The notes under the pieces are model-generated. The model searched no databases. It saw nothing but the letters and a program-made list of their open reading frames with translations, and was not told the origin of the DNA. DNA of 64,000 bases from assembly GCA_964489705.1 (NCBI GenBank), contig CAZAZQ010000009.1, forward strand, positions 1 through 64,000, in the 5' to 3' direction. The DNA comes from CAZAZQ01 sp964489705. GTDB taxonomy: Bacteria; Zixibacteria; MSB-5A5; GN15; FEB-12. Positions 25,415 to 34,093 of this stretch are shown in pieces; the stretch's first letter is position 1; the number at the start of each line of letters is the position of its first letter. The position numbers and the translations under genes were made by a program.

Positions 25415-27319
25415 ATGAAGCATTTGTACCGGCGGACATTTTCGGTTTTGGCGCCTCATTGGAAGCAGCTTCTGACGGCGTCCCTCTCAGCGGCGTTTCA
25501 TGCCGTGCTTTCCGGCTTGTTGGTCTGGATGGTGGGTCCGCTGATGATTACCCTTTTCCAAGCCGACAGTCCGTCGTCTCTTTCGTCTCCAACTACGAGC
25601 GTTCAACAGTCCGCCGATACCCTTGCCACTTCGTCGAAGGCGTTGGTTGGATCGGTCAAGCAGCTTTCAGGCTCGGTCGACAGTCTCAAAAAGAAGCTGA
25701 AAGACTTTGTCAACTCGCTGGTGGAGGCGGAAAGCCGGAAAGAGACGCTGGTCAATTTTTGCTGGCTTATTCTTTTCATTACTATTGCCAAAAACCTCTT
25801 TCTCTACCTGCAGGGGTTTTTCATGGCATATGTCCAGCAGTCGATAATTCGCCATTTTCGCGATCGCTTGTTTGAAAAGTACCAGCGGCTTTCGCTGGAC
25901 TATTTTCACCGGCGGCGCACCGGCGAAATCATCTCGCGGGTGACCAATGACGTGGTGGTGCTCAACGAGTCTATCGATATCGGTTTCAATCGTCTGGTGA
26001 CCGACTCGATATTGTTGATTGTCTTTTTTACCTTTCTCATCATCTTGAGCTGGAAATTGACTCTTCTCTCGATGGTGGTGATGCCGGTGGTGTTCGGCTT
26101 TATTTGGTTCACCGGCAAGAAGCTGCGCAAATACTCGGAGCGCTCTCAGATGCGGATGGCGGATGTCAACTCGGTGCTGGAAGAATCAATCAGCAACATC
26201 CGAATCGTCAAAGCCTTCTCAATGGAAAAGTTCGAGACACAGAAATTTTTCCAGGCGACCAAGGAATATTTCCGCTCTCTCTTGCGGATGACCCGTATTC
26301 GTCACTTGGCGTCGCCGATAAACGATATTTTGGCAACGGTGGCGGGGGTGATTATCCTTTTGTTTGCCGGCACACGGATTATCGCCGGTACCGGTGAGCT
26401 GGACGCCGGGGATTTCATGACGTTTATCTTGGCGATGTTTTCCATGATTAAGCCGGTCAAGTCGCTCAGCCAGGTGCATATCAAGCTCCAGGAAGGGATG
26501 GCGGCGGCGGAAAGGATTTTCTCTGTGCTGGATACCGACGAAAAAGTCACCGACCCGCCCAAGGCACACCACCTCACTCGCTTTACCGACGGCATCGTGT
26601 ACGACCATGTCTCCTTCAGCTACAACGGCTCGGAGCGGGTGCTGGATGATATTTGCTTCGAAGTCAAGTGCGGTGAGGTCGTCGCTATCGTGGGACCGTC
26701 GGGAGCGGGGAAATCGACCTTGCTTGACCTGCTGCCGCGCTTTTATGACCCGCAGGAGGGCGTCATTACCATCGACGGCTACGACATTCGCACTCTCTCG
26801 TTGCAGTCGTTGCGCAGCCTCATGGGCATCGTCACCCAGGAGACCTTCCTGTTCAACGACACCATCCGCAATAATATCGCTTACGGTTTGAACGGGGTGT
26901 CTGCAGAAAAAGTTATCGAGGCGGCGAGGATGGCGAACGCGCATCGTTTCATTGCCGACATGCCGCAGGGATACGATACGGTAGTCGGCAACCGCGGGGT
27001 GATGCTCTCGGGAGGGCAGCGCCAACGTCTTGCCATCGCCCGGGCGCTGTTGAAAAACCCGCCCATTCTCATTTTCGATGAAGCGACCTCGGCGTTGGAT
27101 ACGGAATCCGAAAAGCTGGTGCAGGAAGCCATCGACCGCTTAATGACCAACCGGACGACCCTCGTGGTGGCGCATCGCCTTTCCACTATTCAAAACGCCG
27201 ACCGCATCCTCGTTATCGACCAAGGACGGATTGTCGAGAGCGGGAAGCACGAGGAGCTCTTGAAGCGGGAAGGACTTTATCGTCGGTTGTACCTCATGCA
27301 ATTTGGGGGGAAATCATGA
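25415..27319 (+). CDS. MsbA-like ABC exporter (permease-ATPase fusion)
   Basis: The 634-residue half-transporter has six membrane helices followed by an ATPase domain with Walker A GPSGAGKST, signature LSGGQRQR and Walker B ILIFDEATSALD. Type and neighbours (four LPS-core-type glycosyltransferases in the same operon) suggest it flips lipid A-core across the inner membrane like MsbA. Between helices 1 and 2 (about residues 50-110) there is a Ser/Thr-rich stretch plus predicted coiled coil, much longer than the short periplasmic loop of E. coli MsbA. Its start is ATG 25415, and its end overlaps the next gene by 4 bases. Confidence 0.88.
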   Translation: MKHLYRRTFSVLAPHWKQLLTASLSAAFHAVLSGLLVWMVGPLMITLFQADSPSSLSSPTTSVQQSADTLATSSKALVGSVKQLSGSVDSLKKKLKDFVNSLVEAESRKETLVNFCWLILFITIAKNLFLYLQGFFMAYVQQSIIRHFRDRLFEKYQRLSLDYFHRRRTGEIISRVTNDVVVLNESIDIGFNRLVTDSILLIVFFTFLIILSWKLTLLSMVVMPVVFGFIWFTGKKLRKYSERSQMRMADVNSVLEESISNIRIVKAFSMEKFETQKFFQATKEYFRSLLRMTRIRHLASPINDILATVAGVIILLFAGTRIIAGTGELDAGDFMTFILAMFSMIKPVKSLSQVHIKLQEGMAAAERIFSVLDTDEKVTDPPKAHHLTRFTDGIVYDHVSFSYNGSERVLDDICFEVKCGEVVAIVGPSGAGKSTLLDLLPRFYDPQEGVITIDGYDIRTLSLQSLRSLMGIVTQETFLFNDTIRNNIAYGLNGVSAEKVIEAARMANAHRFIADMPQGYDTVVGNRGVMLSGGQRQRLAIARALLKNPPILIFDEATSALDTESEKLVQEAIDRLMTNRTTLVVAHRLSTIQNADRILVIDQGRIVESGKHEELLKREGLYRRLYLMQFGGKS

Positions 27320-28440
27320 ACGTCCTTTTTCTCAATTCTATCGAGAAAGAGACCTACGGCGGTATGGAGGAGTGGGTTCGACTGGCGGCAGTCGGCTTGG
27401 CGCAACGGCAGCATAACGTCACGATTGCGGGACGCCGCGGCTCCGAATACTTGCGACGAGTCGCCGCCACCAGCGAAGCGGTTCGTCTCTTGCCGCTTGA
27501 TATTTCCGGCGACTTCAATCCCCTGACGATTGCCACCTTGCGGAAGTTTTTCGCTGCCAACAACATTGAAATAGTGGTGGTCAATTTCAACAAGGATGTC
27601 CGTCTCGGCGGATTAGCCGCCCGGTGGGAAGGCAAACCGCGCGTGGTCTGGTCGGTCGGGTTGGATATTACCAAGGACAATCCTATCCATCGTTTTTTGA
27701 CACCGCGCTTGATTGACGGCGTGATAGTTCCTTCCCACGCTCTGAAAAAGCAAATCACCCGCTCCCGCTACGTGGAGGAATCGCTGGTGGACGTTATCCC
27801 CATCGGCATTGCCGACCGCGGCTACACTCGCCCGACTAAAGAAGCGGTGGCGGCGGTGCGGGAGAAGTTTGCAATACCAGAAGATACGGTCGTTGCCGTG
27901 ACGGTGGGGCGGTTTGTCGAACAAAAAGGGCACCGATGTTTGATTGACGCCGCTCGGCGCATTACCGCAGCCTTTCCCCGGGTGGTGTTTTTGCTGCTTG
28001 GTGACGGACCTTTACGGGGCGAACTCGAAGCCATGATTGCCCGCTTTGGTCTGGAGAGGCATTTCCTTTTGGCGGGGATGCGGGAGGATGTCGACGCCAT
28101 TCTGGCAGGGGCGGATATGATGATTCATCCCTCTATCGAGGAGCCGTTCGGCATTGCGCTTTTGGAAGGGATGCGCGCCGGTCTTCCTATTGTCGCCAGT
28201 CGGGTAGGAGGAATCCCGGAAGTGGTGCGGGAAGAGGAAACGGCGGTGTTGGTGGAGCCGCGGCAGAGCGAAGCGATTGCCGAAGCTGTCATCCGCCTGC
28301 TGGAAGATCCTTCTTTGCGGGAGACTCTCGGGGCGGCGGGGCATCGCCGCTGGCGGGAAGAGTTTCGCATCGACGTGATGGTTGACCGCGTAGAGCGGTA
28401 TTTGACGAACATGCTTGCCCGGATGAAACAGTATGGATAG
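27316..28440 (+). CDS. Glycosyltransferase family 4
   Basis: The 374-residue GT-B protein has an N-terminal GGMEEWVRLA acceptor-domain start. The donor domain carries VGRFVEQKGH, LLGDGPLRGELE and HPSIEEPFGIALLEGMRAGLPIVAS, which includes the E-x(7)-E motif of retaining GT4 enzymes. It probably adds a sugar to the LPS inner core or a related surface glycan. It overlaps the ABC exporter gene (ATGA) and the next transferase gene by 8 bases. Confidence 0.9.
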   Translation: MNVLFLNSIEKETYGGMEEWVRLAAVGLAQRQHNVTIAGRRGSEYLRRVAATSEAVRLLPLDISGDFNPLTIATLRKFFAANNIEIVVVNFNKDVRLGGLAARWEGKPRVVWSVGLDITKDNPIHRFLTPRLIDGVIVPSHALKKQITRSRYVEESLVDVIPIGIADRGYTRPTKEAVAAVREKFAIPEDTVVAVTVGRFVEQKGHRCLIDAARRITAAFPRVVFLLLGDGPLRGELEAMIARFGLERHFLLAGMREDVDAILAGADMMIHPSIEEPFGIALLEGMRAGLPIVASRVGGIPEVVREEETAVLVEPRQSEAIAEAVIRLLEDPSLRETLGAAGHRRWREEFRIDVMVDRVERYLTNMLARMKQYG

Positions 28441-29548
28441 ACTCAAGCCGGTCGAACATGCCTTCAAGGCGTTCTTTTTCGGAATGTGCAAACCGTTCTT
28501 GAAACGGAAACAGCGGGAATTTGCCCCCCTGGACGGAACCGCCTTGCGTAAGGTCTTGTTCTTGCGCCCGGAAAAGATAGGGGATATGGTCATTTCTTTT
28601 CCGGTTTTCGACGGTTTGAAAAAGCACTTCCCGCACCTGAAAATTTCCATCCTTGCATCTCCGAAAAATCTCGCCATCATTCGGGACGACCCCCGCTTCG
28701 ACAAGATATACCTTTACCGGAAAAACCTCTGGAAGGACATCAAAGAGGTAGCGGCAATTCGGAAGGAAAAGTTCGACTGCGTGGTCGATATGATTTGCGA
28801 CGATTCGGTGACGGCGTTGTTTCTTTCCCAATTGACGGCTCCCGGCAAGCCGCGCATCGGGGTGGGGAAAGTGAAATTTCGCGAATACTACGATTTTAAT
28901 TACGACCATCGCCGCGGCAACACCGGGCATATTATCGAGAACACGTTGAAAGTGCTCCATGCTTTCGGTATCGAAACCGACTCTCTCTCCGGCTTCGCTC
29001 CTCCCTATATCAGTCCCGAAGCATACGCCAAAGCGGAGCGCTTTATCGCTTCGCTGACAAACGGCGCCTCGCCGGTTTTGCTGACCGGCTACAATCTGTC
29101 CGCCGGTTCACCGACGCGGATATGGGCGGAGGAAAAGTCTGCCGCTTTAGTCGAGCGGTTGGTTTCTTTTCGCCCCAATCAAATTGTTGTTTTGTTTGCC
29201 ATCGGCAAAGACCGACAGCGAGCCCGACGGCTGAAAGAAAAATTCCCCGACCGGGTGTTTCTCATCCCGGACAAACTGAGCCTGATGGAGGCAAGCGCCG
29301 TGATAAGCAAGCTCGACGTGCTCATCAGTCCCGACACCTCCTTGGTGCACATCGCCCGAGCGTTGCAGGTGCCGGTGGTAGGACTCTACAGCCGGTTTAT
29401 GAAAAATTTCTTGCTCTGGCGTCCCTACGGGCAGGAAATCGGGGCGGTGGTCTCCGGCAATGACGACAATATCTTTGACATTTCGGTCGACGACGTGTAC
29501 CAGACCTATCTTGAGGTCGTTGCCCGCCATTGCTTAGTGAGCTCTTGA
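28433..29548 (+). CDS. Glycosyltransferase family 9 (heptosyltransferase-like)
   Basis: The 371-residue protein has the GT9 layout: a KVLFLRPEKIGDMVISFPVF start, a donor domain with LIPDKLSLMEASAVISKLDVLISPDTSLVHIARAL, and VPVVGLYS. GT9 enzymes such as WaaC and WaaF transfer heptose from ADP-heptose to LPS core. It lacks a signal peptide and acts at the cytoplasmic face. It is one of two GT9 genes in the operon. Confidence 0.9.
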   Translation: MDRLKPVEHAFKAFFFGMCKPFLKRKQREFAPLDGTALRKVLFLRPEKIGDMVISFPVFDGLKKHFPHLKISILASPKNLAIIRDDPRFDKIYLYRKNLWKDIKEVAAIRKEKFDCVVDMICDDSVTALFLSQLTAPGKPRIGVGKVKFREYYDFNYDHRRGNTGHIIENTLKVLHAFGIETDSLSGFAPPYISPEAYAKAERFIASLTNGASPVLLTGYNLSAGSPTRIWAEEKSAALVERLVSFRPNQIVVLFAIGKDRQRARRLKEKFPDRVFLIPDKLSLMEASAVISKLDVLISPDTSLVHIARALQVPVVGLYSRFMKNFLLWRPYGQEIGAVVSGNDDNIFDISVDDVYQTYLEVVARHCLVSS

Positions 29549-29549
29549 C

Positions 29550-30311
29550 ATGCTTTCGGTGGTGATTATTACCAAGAACGAGGAGGACAACATCCGGCGG
29601 TGCTTGGAGTCGGTCTCATGGGCTGATGAGATTATCCTCATCGACAGCGAGTCGACCGACAACACCCGAGAGATTGCTCGGGAGTACGGTGCCAAGATTT
29701 TTTCTCCTCCGTGGCAGGGATACGGCCATGCCAAGCACTTCGGCGTTGAAAAAGCCCGGGGGGAATGGATTCTTTCTCTCGATGCCGACGAGGTGGTCTC
29801 GCCCGAGCTGGCAGAAGAAATCCGGCAAGTGGTTACCGATTCTTCCTCGCCGGCAGGGTACTATCTGAACCGCCGGACAAATTTTCTGGGGCGATGGATT
29901 CGCTACAGCGGGTGGTATCCCGATCGGGTCTTGCGGTTGTTTCGCAAGGAAAAAGGGAACTTCAATGAAGCCGTCGTGCACGAGAAAGTCATTGTAGAGG
30001 GGCAAACAGGTCTGTTGCGCGGGGAACTGCTTCACTACAGCTATCCCAGTCTTGAACTCTACCTTGAAAAATTCAACCGCTACACCACCTTGGGAGCGGA
30101 AGAAGCTTTCCGCCGCGGGAAAAAAGCCCGCTGGTTCGATATTGTCATCCGTCCGCCGATTGCTTTTATTAAACACTACCTTTCCAAACAAGGCTTTCGA
30201 GACGGGTGGGAAGGATTTATTATTTCGGTGATGTCGTCTATTGCGGTATTGGTAAAGTATGCTAAATTGCGGCATCTGGAAAAGACAAAGACAACAGAAG
30301 ATGGAAAATAG
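29550..30311 (+). CDS. Glycosyltransferase family 2 (WaaE/KdtX-like)
   Basis: The 253-residue protein begins MLSVVIITKNEEDNIRRCL and has the SLDADE metal-binding segment of GT2 enzymes. It continues with an NRRTNFLGRWIRYSGWYPD block and FNEAVVHE, typical of the WaaE/KdtX subgroup that adds glucose to the LPS inner core. The start lies one base after the preceding stop. Confidence 0.9.
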   Translation: MLSVVIITKNEEDNIRRCLESVSWADEIILIDSESTDNTREIAREYGAKIFSPPWQGYGHAKHFGVEKARGEWILSLDADEVVSPELAEEIRQVVTDSSSPAGYYLNRRTNFLGRWIRYSGWYPDRVLRLFRKEKGNFNEAVVHEKVIVEGQTGLLRGELLHYSYPSLELYLEKFNRYTTLGAEEAFRRGKKARWFDIVIRPPIAFIKHYLSKQGFRDGWEGFIISVMSSIAVLVKYAKLRHLEKTKTTEDGK

Positions 30312-30314
30312 TTT

Positions 30315-31364
30315 ATGCCGAAACCTTTGGATGTAAAACCCGGCAGCCGGATTTTAGTCAGCCGGAGCGACCGATTGGGCGATTTGATTCTGGCGCTGCC
30401 GTTTGTGGAAACCTTGAAACAGCGCTACCCCGACTGTCAAATCGAAGTAATGGCGTCGCTGTATGCCTCCCCTATTTTGGAAAACAACGAAAATATCGAC
30501 TATATCTTTCGGGTGCAAAACGACCAACTTGCCATAGACAAACCGTACAAGAAAGATTTACTCCGTCGCATCATCGAGCGGAAATACGATATCGTCGTGG
30601 TGCTCTTTCCCGAGCGGCGGATAAGCCAGTTGTACCACAAGGCGAAAATTCCGATTCGTATCGGGACGGCAGGGCGGTTTCATTCCGTATTTTTCAATCA
30701 TCATCTGTTTCACAGCCGCAAGGCGAATTTGAAGCATGAGTACGAATACAATCTGGACTTCCTCCAGTTTTTCAAGGATGGTGCCACCGTGACCGTTCCC
30801 CACGTCTATCTCTGCCAGAAAGAAATCGACTTCGCCCGTCGGATTATCGGGAAAGCCGGGATTACCGATAAGTTTGTTGTCTTGCATCCCGGCTCCGGCG
30901 GTTCCGCCGAGCGGTGGCCCGTCGAGCGGTTCATTCTTCTCTACGATGAGCTGACCCGCGCCGGTTTGCAAGTCGTCATTTCCGGTTCGGAGCGGGAAGG
31001 AGAGATGATAGACGCCATCAGTACCAAGTTGGGGATTCCGGTGACGAAGATTACAGGCGAGACCGACCTGCGCACCCTGGCGGCGGTTTTGTCGCTGGCG
31101 ACGGTGGTGGTAGCGAATTCCACCGGTCCTTTGCACGTGGCGGCGGCGGTCGGGACGAAAGTGGTCGGTTTGTATGCCGGCAAGGCGGTTATGTCACCCC
31201 AGCGCTGGGGACCGCTGGGAGAGAACCACCGCGTCCTGCAACCGGCGCGTGAGTGTCATTGTCTCCCCAAGCAGTGCACCTGTATGGACACCATCCCGGT
31301 GGAGCAGGTAGCGGAAGAAGTGGTGTCGTTGTTTCAAACGTTGAGTGTGGGTAGCAGTGCCTGA
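30315..31364 (+). CDS. Glycosyltransferase family 9 (heptosyltransferase-like), second copy
   Basis: The 349-residue protein has the GT9 start ILVSRSDRLGDLILALPFV, the donor site VLHPGSGGSAERWPVERF and the C-terminal VVANSTGPLHVAAAVG with VVGLY. A Cys-containing end (ECHCLPKQCTCM) is found in several GT9 proteins. It differs clearly from the GT9 at 28433, so it is a distinct transferase rather than a recent duplicate. Its stop overlaps the first base of rel. Confidence 0.9.
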   Translation: MPKPLDVKPGSRILVSRSDRLGDLILALPFVETLKQRYPDCQIEVMASLYASPILENNENIDYIFRVQNDQLAIDKPYKKDLLRRIIERKYDIVVVLFPERRISQLYHKAKIPIRIGTAGRFHSVFFNHHLFHSRKANLKHEYEYNLDFLQFFKDGATVTVPHVYLCQKEIDFARRIIGKAGITDKFVVLHPGSGGSAERWPVERFILLYDELTRAGLQVVISGSEREGEMIDAISTKLGIPVTKITGETDLRTLAAVLSLATVVVANSTGPLHVAAAVGTKVVGLYAGKAVMSPQRWGPLGENHRVLQPARECHCLPKQCTCMDTIPVEQVAEEVVSLFQTLSVGSSA

Positions 31365-33508
31365 TGAACTTGGCTGAGTTTATCATACGCATTGAGTCAT
31401 ACAATGCGAATATCGATATTCCCTTGATTCGGAAAGCGTACGAGTTTTCCGACAAAGCCCACGCCGGACAGAAACGCCAGTCCGGTGAGCCGTTTGTGGA
31501 GCATTGTCTTGAAGTGGCGTTTATCTTAGCCGAACAGCACATGGACTCCACCACCATTGCGGCGGGGTTGATTCATGATGTTGTCGAAGATACTCCGGCG
31601 ACGATTGAAGATGTCCGAGAGAATTTCGGGGATGAAATCGCCGAGCTTGTCGATGGGGTCACGAAACTGGGGTCGGTGCGCTATGCTTCCCGCGAAGAGC
31701 AGCAAGCCGAGTATTTCCGCAAGATGCTGTTGACAATGGCGCGGGATATTCGAGTGATTCTTATCAAATTAGCCGATCGCCTCCACAACATGCGCACCCT
31801 TGAGCATCTCCCGCCGGAAAAGCGACGGCGCATCGCCTTGGAAACCCGGGAGGTCTACAGTCCGCTGGCGCATCGTTTCGGGATTCATAAAATCAAGATG
31901 GAGTTGGAAGACCTTTGCCTCAAATATTTGGAGCCGGAAGTCTATTTTGATCTTGTCCAGCGTATCAAGGAGAGGAAGGAAGAGCGGGAAGCCTACATCG
32001 AGAAGGTTGTCCAACCGCTCAAAAAAGAGCTGAAGAAAAACGGGATTACGGCGGAGGTGTACGGGCGGGCAAAGCATTTGGATTCCATTTACCGCAAAAT
32101 TAAGGTTCGCAAAGTTCCGTTCGAGAAGATTTACGACCTGTTCGCCATTCGGGTGATAGTTCATACGACGCGGGAGTGCTACCACACCTTGGGGGTTTTG
32201 CACTCGATGTGGAAACCGGTCGCCGGGCGGTTCCATGATTATATCGCCAATCCCAAGCCTAACGGTTACCGTTCTTTGCATACCACCGTTTTCGGTCCTG
32301 AAAACAAGATGGTGGAGATTCAAATCCGCACCCATGAAATGCACTACATCGCCGAAAACGGCATCGCCGCCCATTGGCTCTACAAAGAAGGGCGGCAAGA
32401 GATGAGCAAATCCGACCGGCAGATGGTCTGGCTGCGGGACGTATTGGAGTGGCAGAAGGATATGACCAACCCGTCCGACTTCCTCGAGTATCTCAAAATC
32501 GACCTCTACTCGGAGGATATTTTCGTCTTCACTCCCAAAGGCAAGCTGGTACATCTACCCAAAGGCGCCACCCCGCTGGATTTTGCTTTTCAGATTCATA
32601 CTGAAATCGGCATTCACTGCGCCGGGGCCAAAATTAACAACCGTCTCCAGCCGCTTTCTTCGGAGTTGCGCACCGGCGATACGGTGGAGATTCTGACCAA
32701 CCCGAACCGAACCCCTTCTCACGACTGGCTGAAAATCGTCAAGACCTCGGCGGCGCGGGCGAAAATCCGCCGCTGGTTGAAGCAAGCCGGGTTCGATCAA
32801 GCGGTGGAGTTGGGACAGGAAATCATCACCCGTAAGCTTCGCGAGTTGCATCTCAAGATGCCGGATGAAGAGACCTTGCAAGGATACGCGGAGCAGTTGA
32901 ACAAAAAGACGGTGAAAGACCTTTTTGCCGCCATTGGGAACGGAGATTTATCGCCGCGCTCGTTGATTGCTCTGATTGCTCCGGCGGAAGAGAAGCATGA
33001 GGTCGGTATTGTCAGCAAGGTTATCGATCGGATCCGCCGCGCCAAAGGGATCCGGGTGCACGGTTTGGACAACATGATGTTTCGCTATGCCGGTTGCTGC
33101 CAGCCGATTCCCGGCGAAGACATCGTCGGTTTTATCACCCGGGGGCGGGGAGTGACGGTGCACCGCGCCGATTGCTCGGTGGCGCTCGATTTGCAGGAGC
33201 GCTTCCCGGAGCGCAAGGTCGACGTCAGTTGGGACACGCCCAAGGGACAGTCGTTCGTCGTGCAGTTGGAAATCGTGGTGGAAGACAGAAAAAACATGCT
33301 CCGCGATTTGACCCAAGCCGTTGCCGATGCCGATACCAACGTCCGAGCGGCGGAGATGTACGCGCGGGATACGACCGCTGTGGGGAGATTTGTGGTGGAA
33401 GTCTCCAGCTTGTCGCATTTGAAACGAATCATGGAAAAAGTTCGCAAGGTCAAAGGGGTCATTTCGGTAGTACGCTCCAAGGGCAGGGAAGTGGAGTCGT
33501 TCGAGTAG
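31364..33508 (+). CDS. rel: Bifunctional (p)ppGpp synthetase/hydrolase, RelA/SpoT family
   Basis: The 714-residue protein has an N-terminal HD hydrolase domain with intact LIHDVVEDT, then the synthetase domain with YDLFAIRVIV and PKPNGYRSLHTTV, and a TGS domain (about 385-445). A Zn-finger-like region follows (RYAGCCQPIPGEDIVGFITRG), and an ACT domain ends the protein. Both active sites look complete, so it should make and degrade ppGpp. It overlaps the last glycosyltransferase by one base, placing the stringent-response enzyme at the end of an LPS-core operon. Confidence 0.95.
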   Translation: MNLAEFIIRIESYNANIDIPLIRKAYEFSDKAHAGQKRQSGEPFVEHCLEVAFILAEQHMDSTTIAAGLIHDVVEDTPATIEDVRENFGDEIAELVDGVTKLGSVRYASREEQQAEYFRKMLLTMARDIRVILIKLADRLHNMRTLEHLPPEKRRRIALETREVYSPLAHRFGIHKIKMELEDLCLKYLEPEVYFDLVQRIKERKEEREAYIEKVVQPLKKELKKNGITAEVYGRAKHLDSIYRKIKVRKVPFEKIYDLFAIRVIVHTTRECYHTLGVLHSMWKPVAGRFHDYIANPKPNGYRSLHTTVFGPENKMVEIQIRTHEMHYIAENGIAAHWLYKEGRQEMSKSDRQMVWLRDVLEWQKDMTNPSDFLEYLKIDLYSEDIFVFTPKGKLVHLPKGATPLDFAFQIHTEIGIHCAGAKINNRLQPLSSELRTGDTVEILTNPNRTPSHDWLKIVKTSAARAKIRRWLKQAGFDQAVELGQEIITRKLRELHLKMPDEETLQGYAEQLNKKTVKDLFAAIGNGDLSPRSLIALIAPAEEKHEVGIVSKVIDRIRRAKGIRVHGLDNMMFRYAGCCQPIPGEDIVGFITRGRGVTVHRADCSVALDLQERFPERKVDVSWDTPKGQSFVVQLEIVVEDRKNMLRDLTQAVADADTNVRAAEMYARDTTAVGRFVVEVSSLSHLKRIMEKVRKVKGVISVVRSKGREVESFE

Positions 33509-33552
33509 TTTCCCGATTGTTGATAATTCGTTAGACATCCAGAAGACCCGTC

Positions 33553-33868
33553 GGGCATGGTCTGGAACAGACCCGCCGCTTTTGATATTTCTGTTTCATC
33601 AGGTCTCTTCGAGACCTGCCTACACGTGACTAGCGCTATGATAACCCACCGCAAGCGGTGGGGCACCCAAAATAGCAGGTACTAATACACCCGAGGGTGC
33701 GCGCGGTCGGGAATCTTTCCCGACACCCTAAGGGTGATTTATTCTCTCGCAATGGAGAACCCGTAGGGAAAGCCAGTGCGGATTCTTCGCATTGTCCTGG
33801 TAGGGCATGGTCTGGAACAGACCTGCCGCTTTTGATATTTCTGTTTCATCAGGTCTCTTCGAGATCTG
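33553..33868 (+). repeat. Two 66-bp copies of a double-hairpin repeat plus smaller palindromes
   Basis: Copies at 33553-33618 and 33803-33868 differ at only two positions. Each has hairpin GGTCTG-gaa-CAGACC and hairpin CAGGTCTC-ttc-GAGACCTG (second copy GAGATCTG) joined by about 30 bases. Between them lie CCCACCGC-aa-GCGGTGGG (33645-33662), CACCC-GA-GGGTG (33688-33699) and CACCC-TAA-GGGTG (33724-33736). A related copy lies on the other strand at 45887-45953. No transposase gene is present. The whole 33509-34093 spacer has no credible gene. Confidence 0.8.
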
Positions 33869-34066
33869 ACCTAAACGAAACCTTGACTCTTAAGACGGTA
33901 TCTACACATGANNNNNNNNNNNNNNNNNNNNNNNNNNNNNNNNNNNNNNNNNNNNNNNNNNNNNNNNNNNNNNNNNNNNNNNNNNNNNNNNNNNNNNNNN
34001 NNNNNNNNNNNCTTCGAGATCTGACCTAAACGAAACCTTGACTCTTAAGACGGTATCTACACATGA
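33857..34066. other. Assembly gap (100 N) flanked by identical 55-bp sequences
   Basis: Bases 33912-34011 are N. The 55 bases before the gap (33857-33911) are repeated exactly after it (34012-34066). This looks like two contigs sharing an end k-mer that were scaffolded without merging, so the true sequence may contain one copy and no gap. The ORF that crosses the Ns is not a gene. Confidence 0.9.
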
Positions 34067-34093
34067 CTCTTTTGAGACCTTTCTTACTTATTT

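Noticed and set aside
33697..34029. Open frame that crosses the N gap
   Set aside because: A third of it is unknown sequence and the rest is made of palindromic repeats, with no codon structure.
33509..34093. Insertion sequence or integron
   Set aside because: There is no transposase or integrase frame and no flanking target duplication apart from the assembly overlap. Only short palindromic repeats are present.
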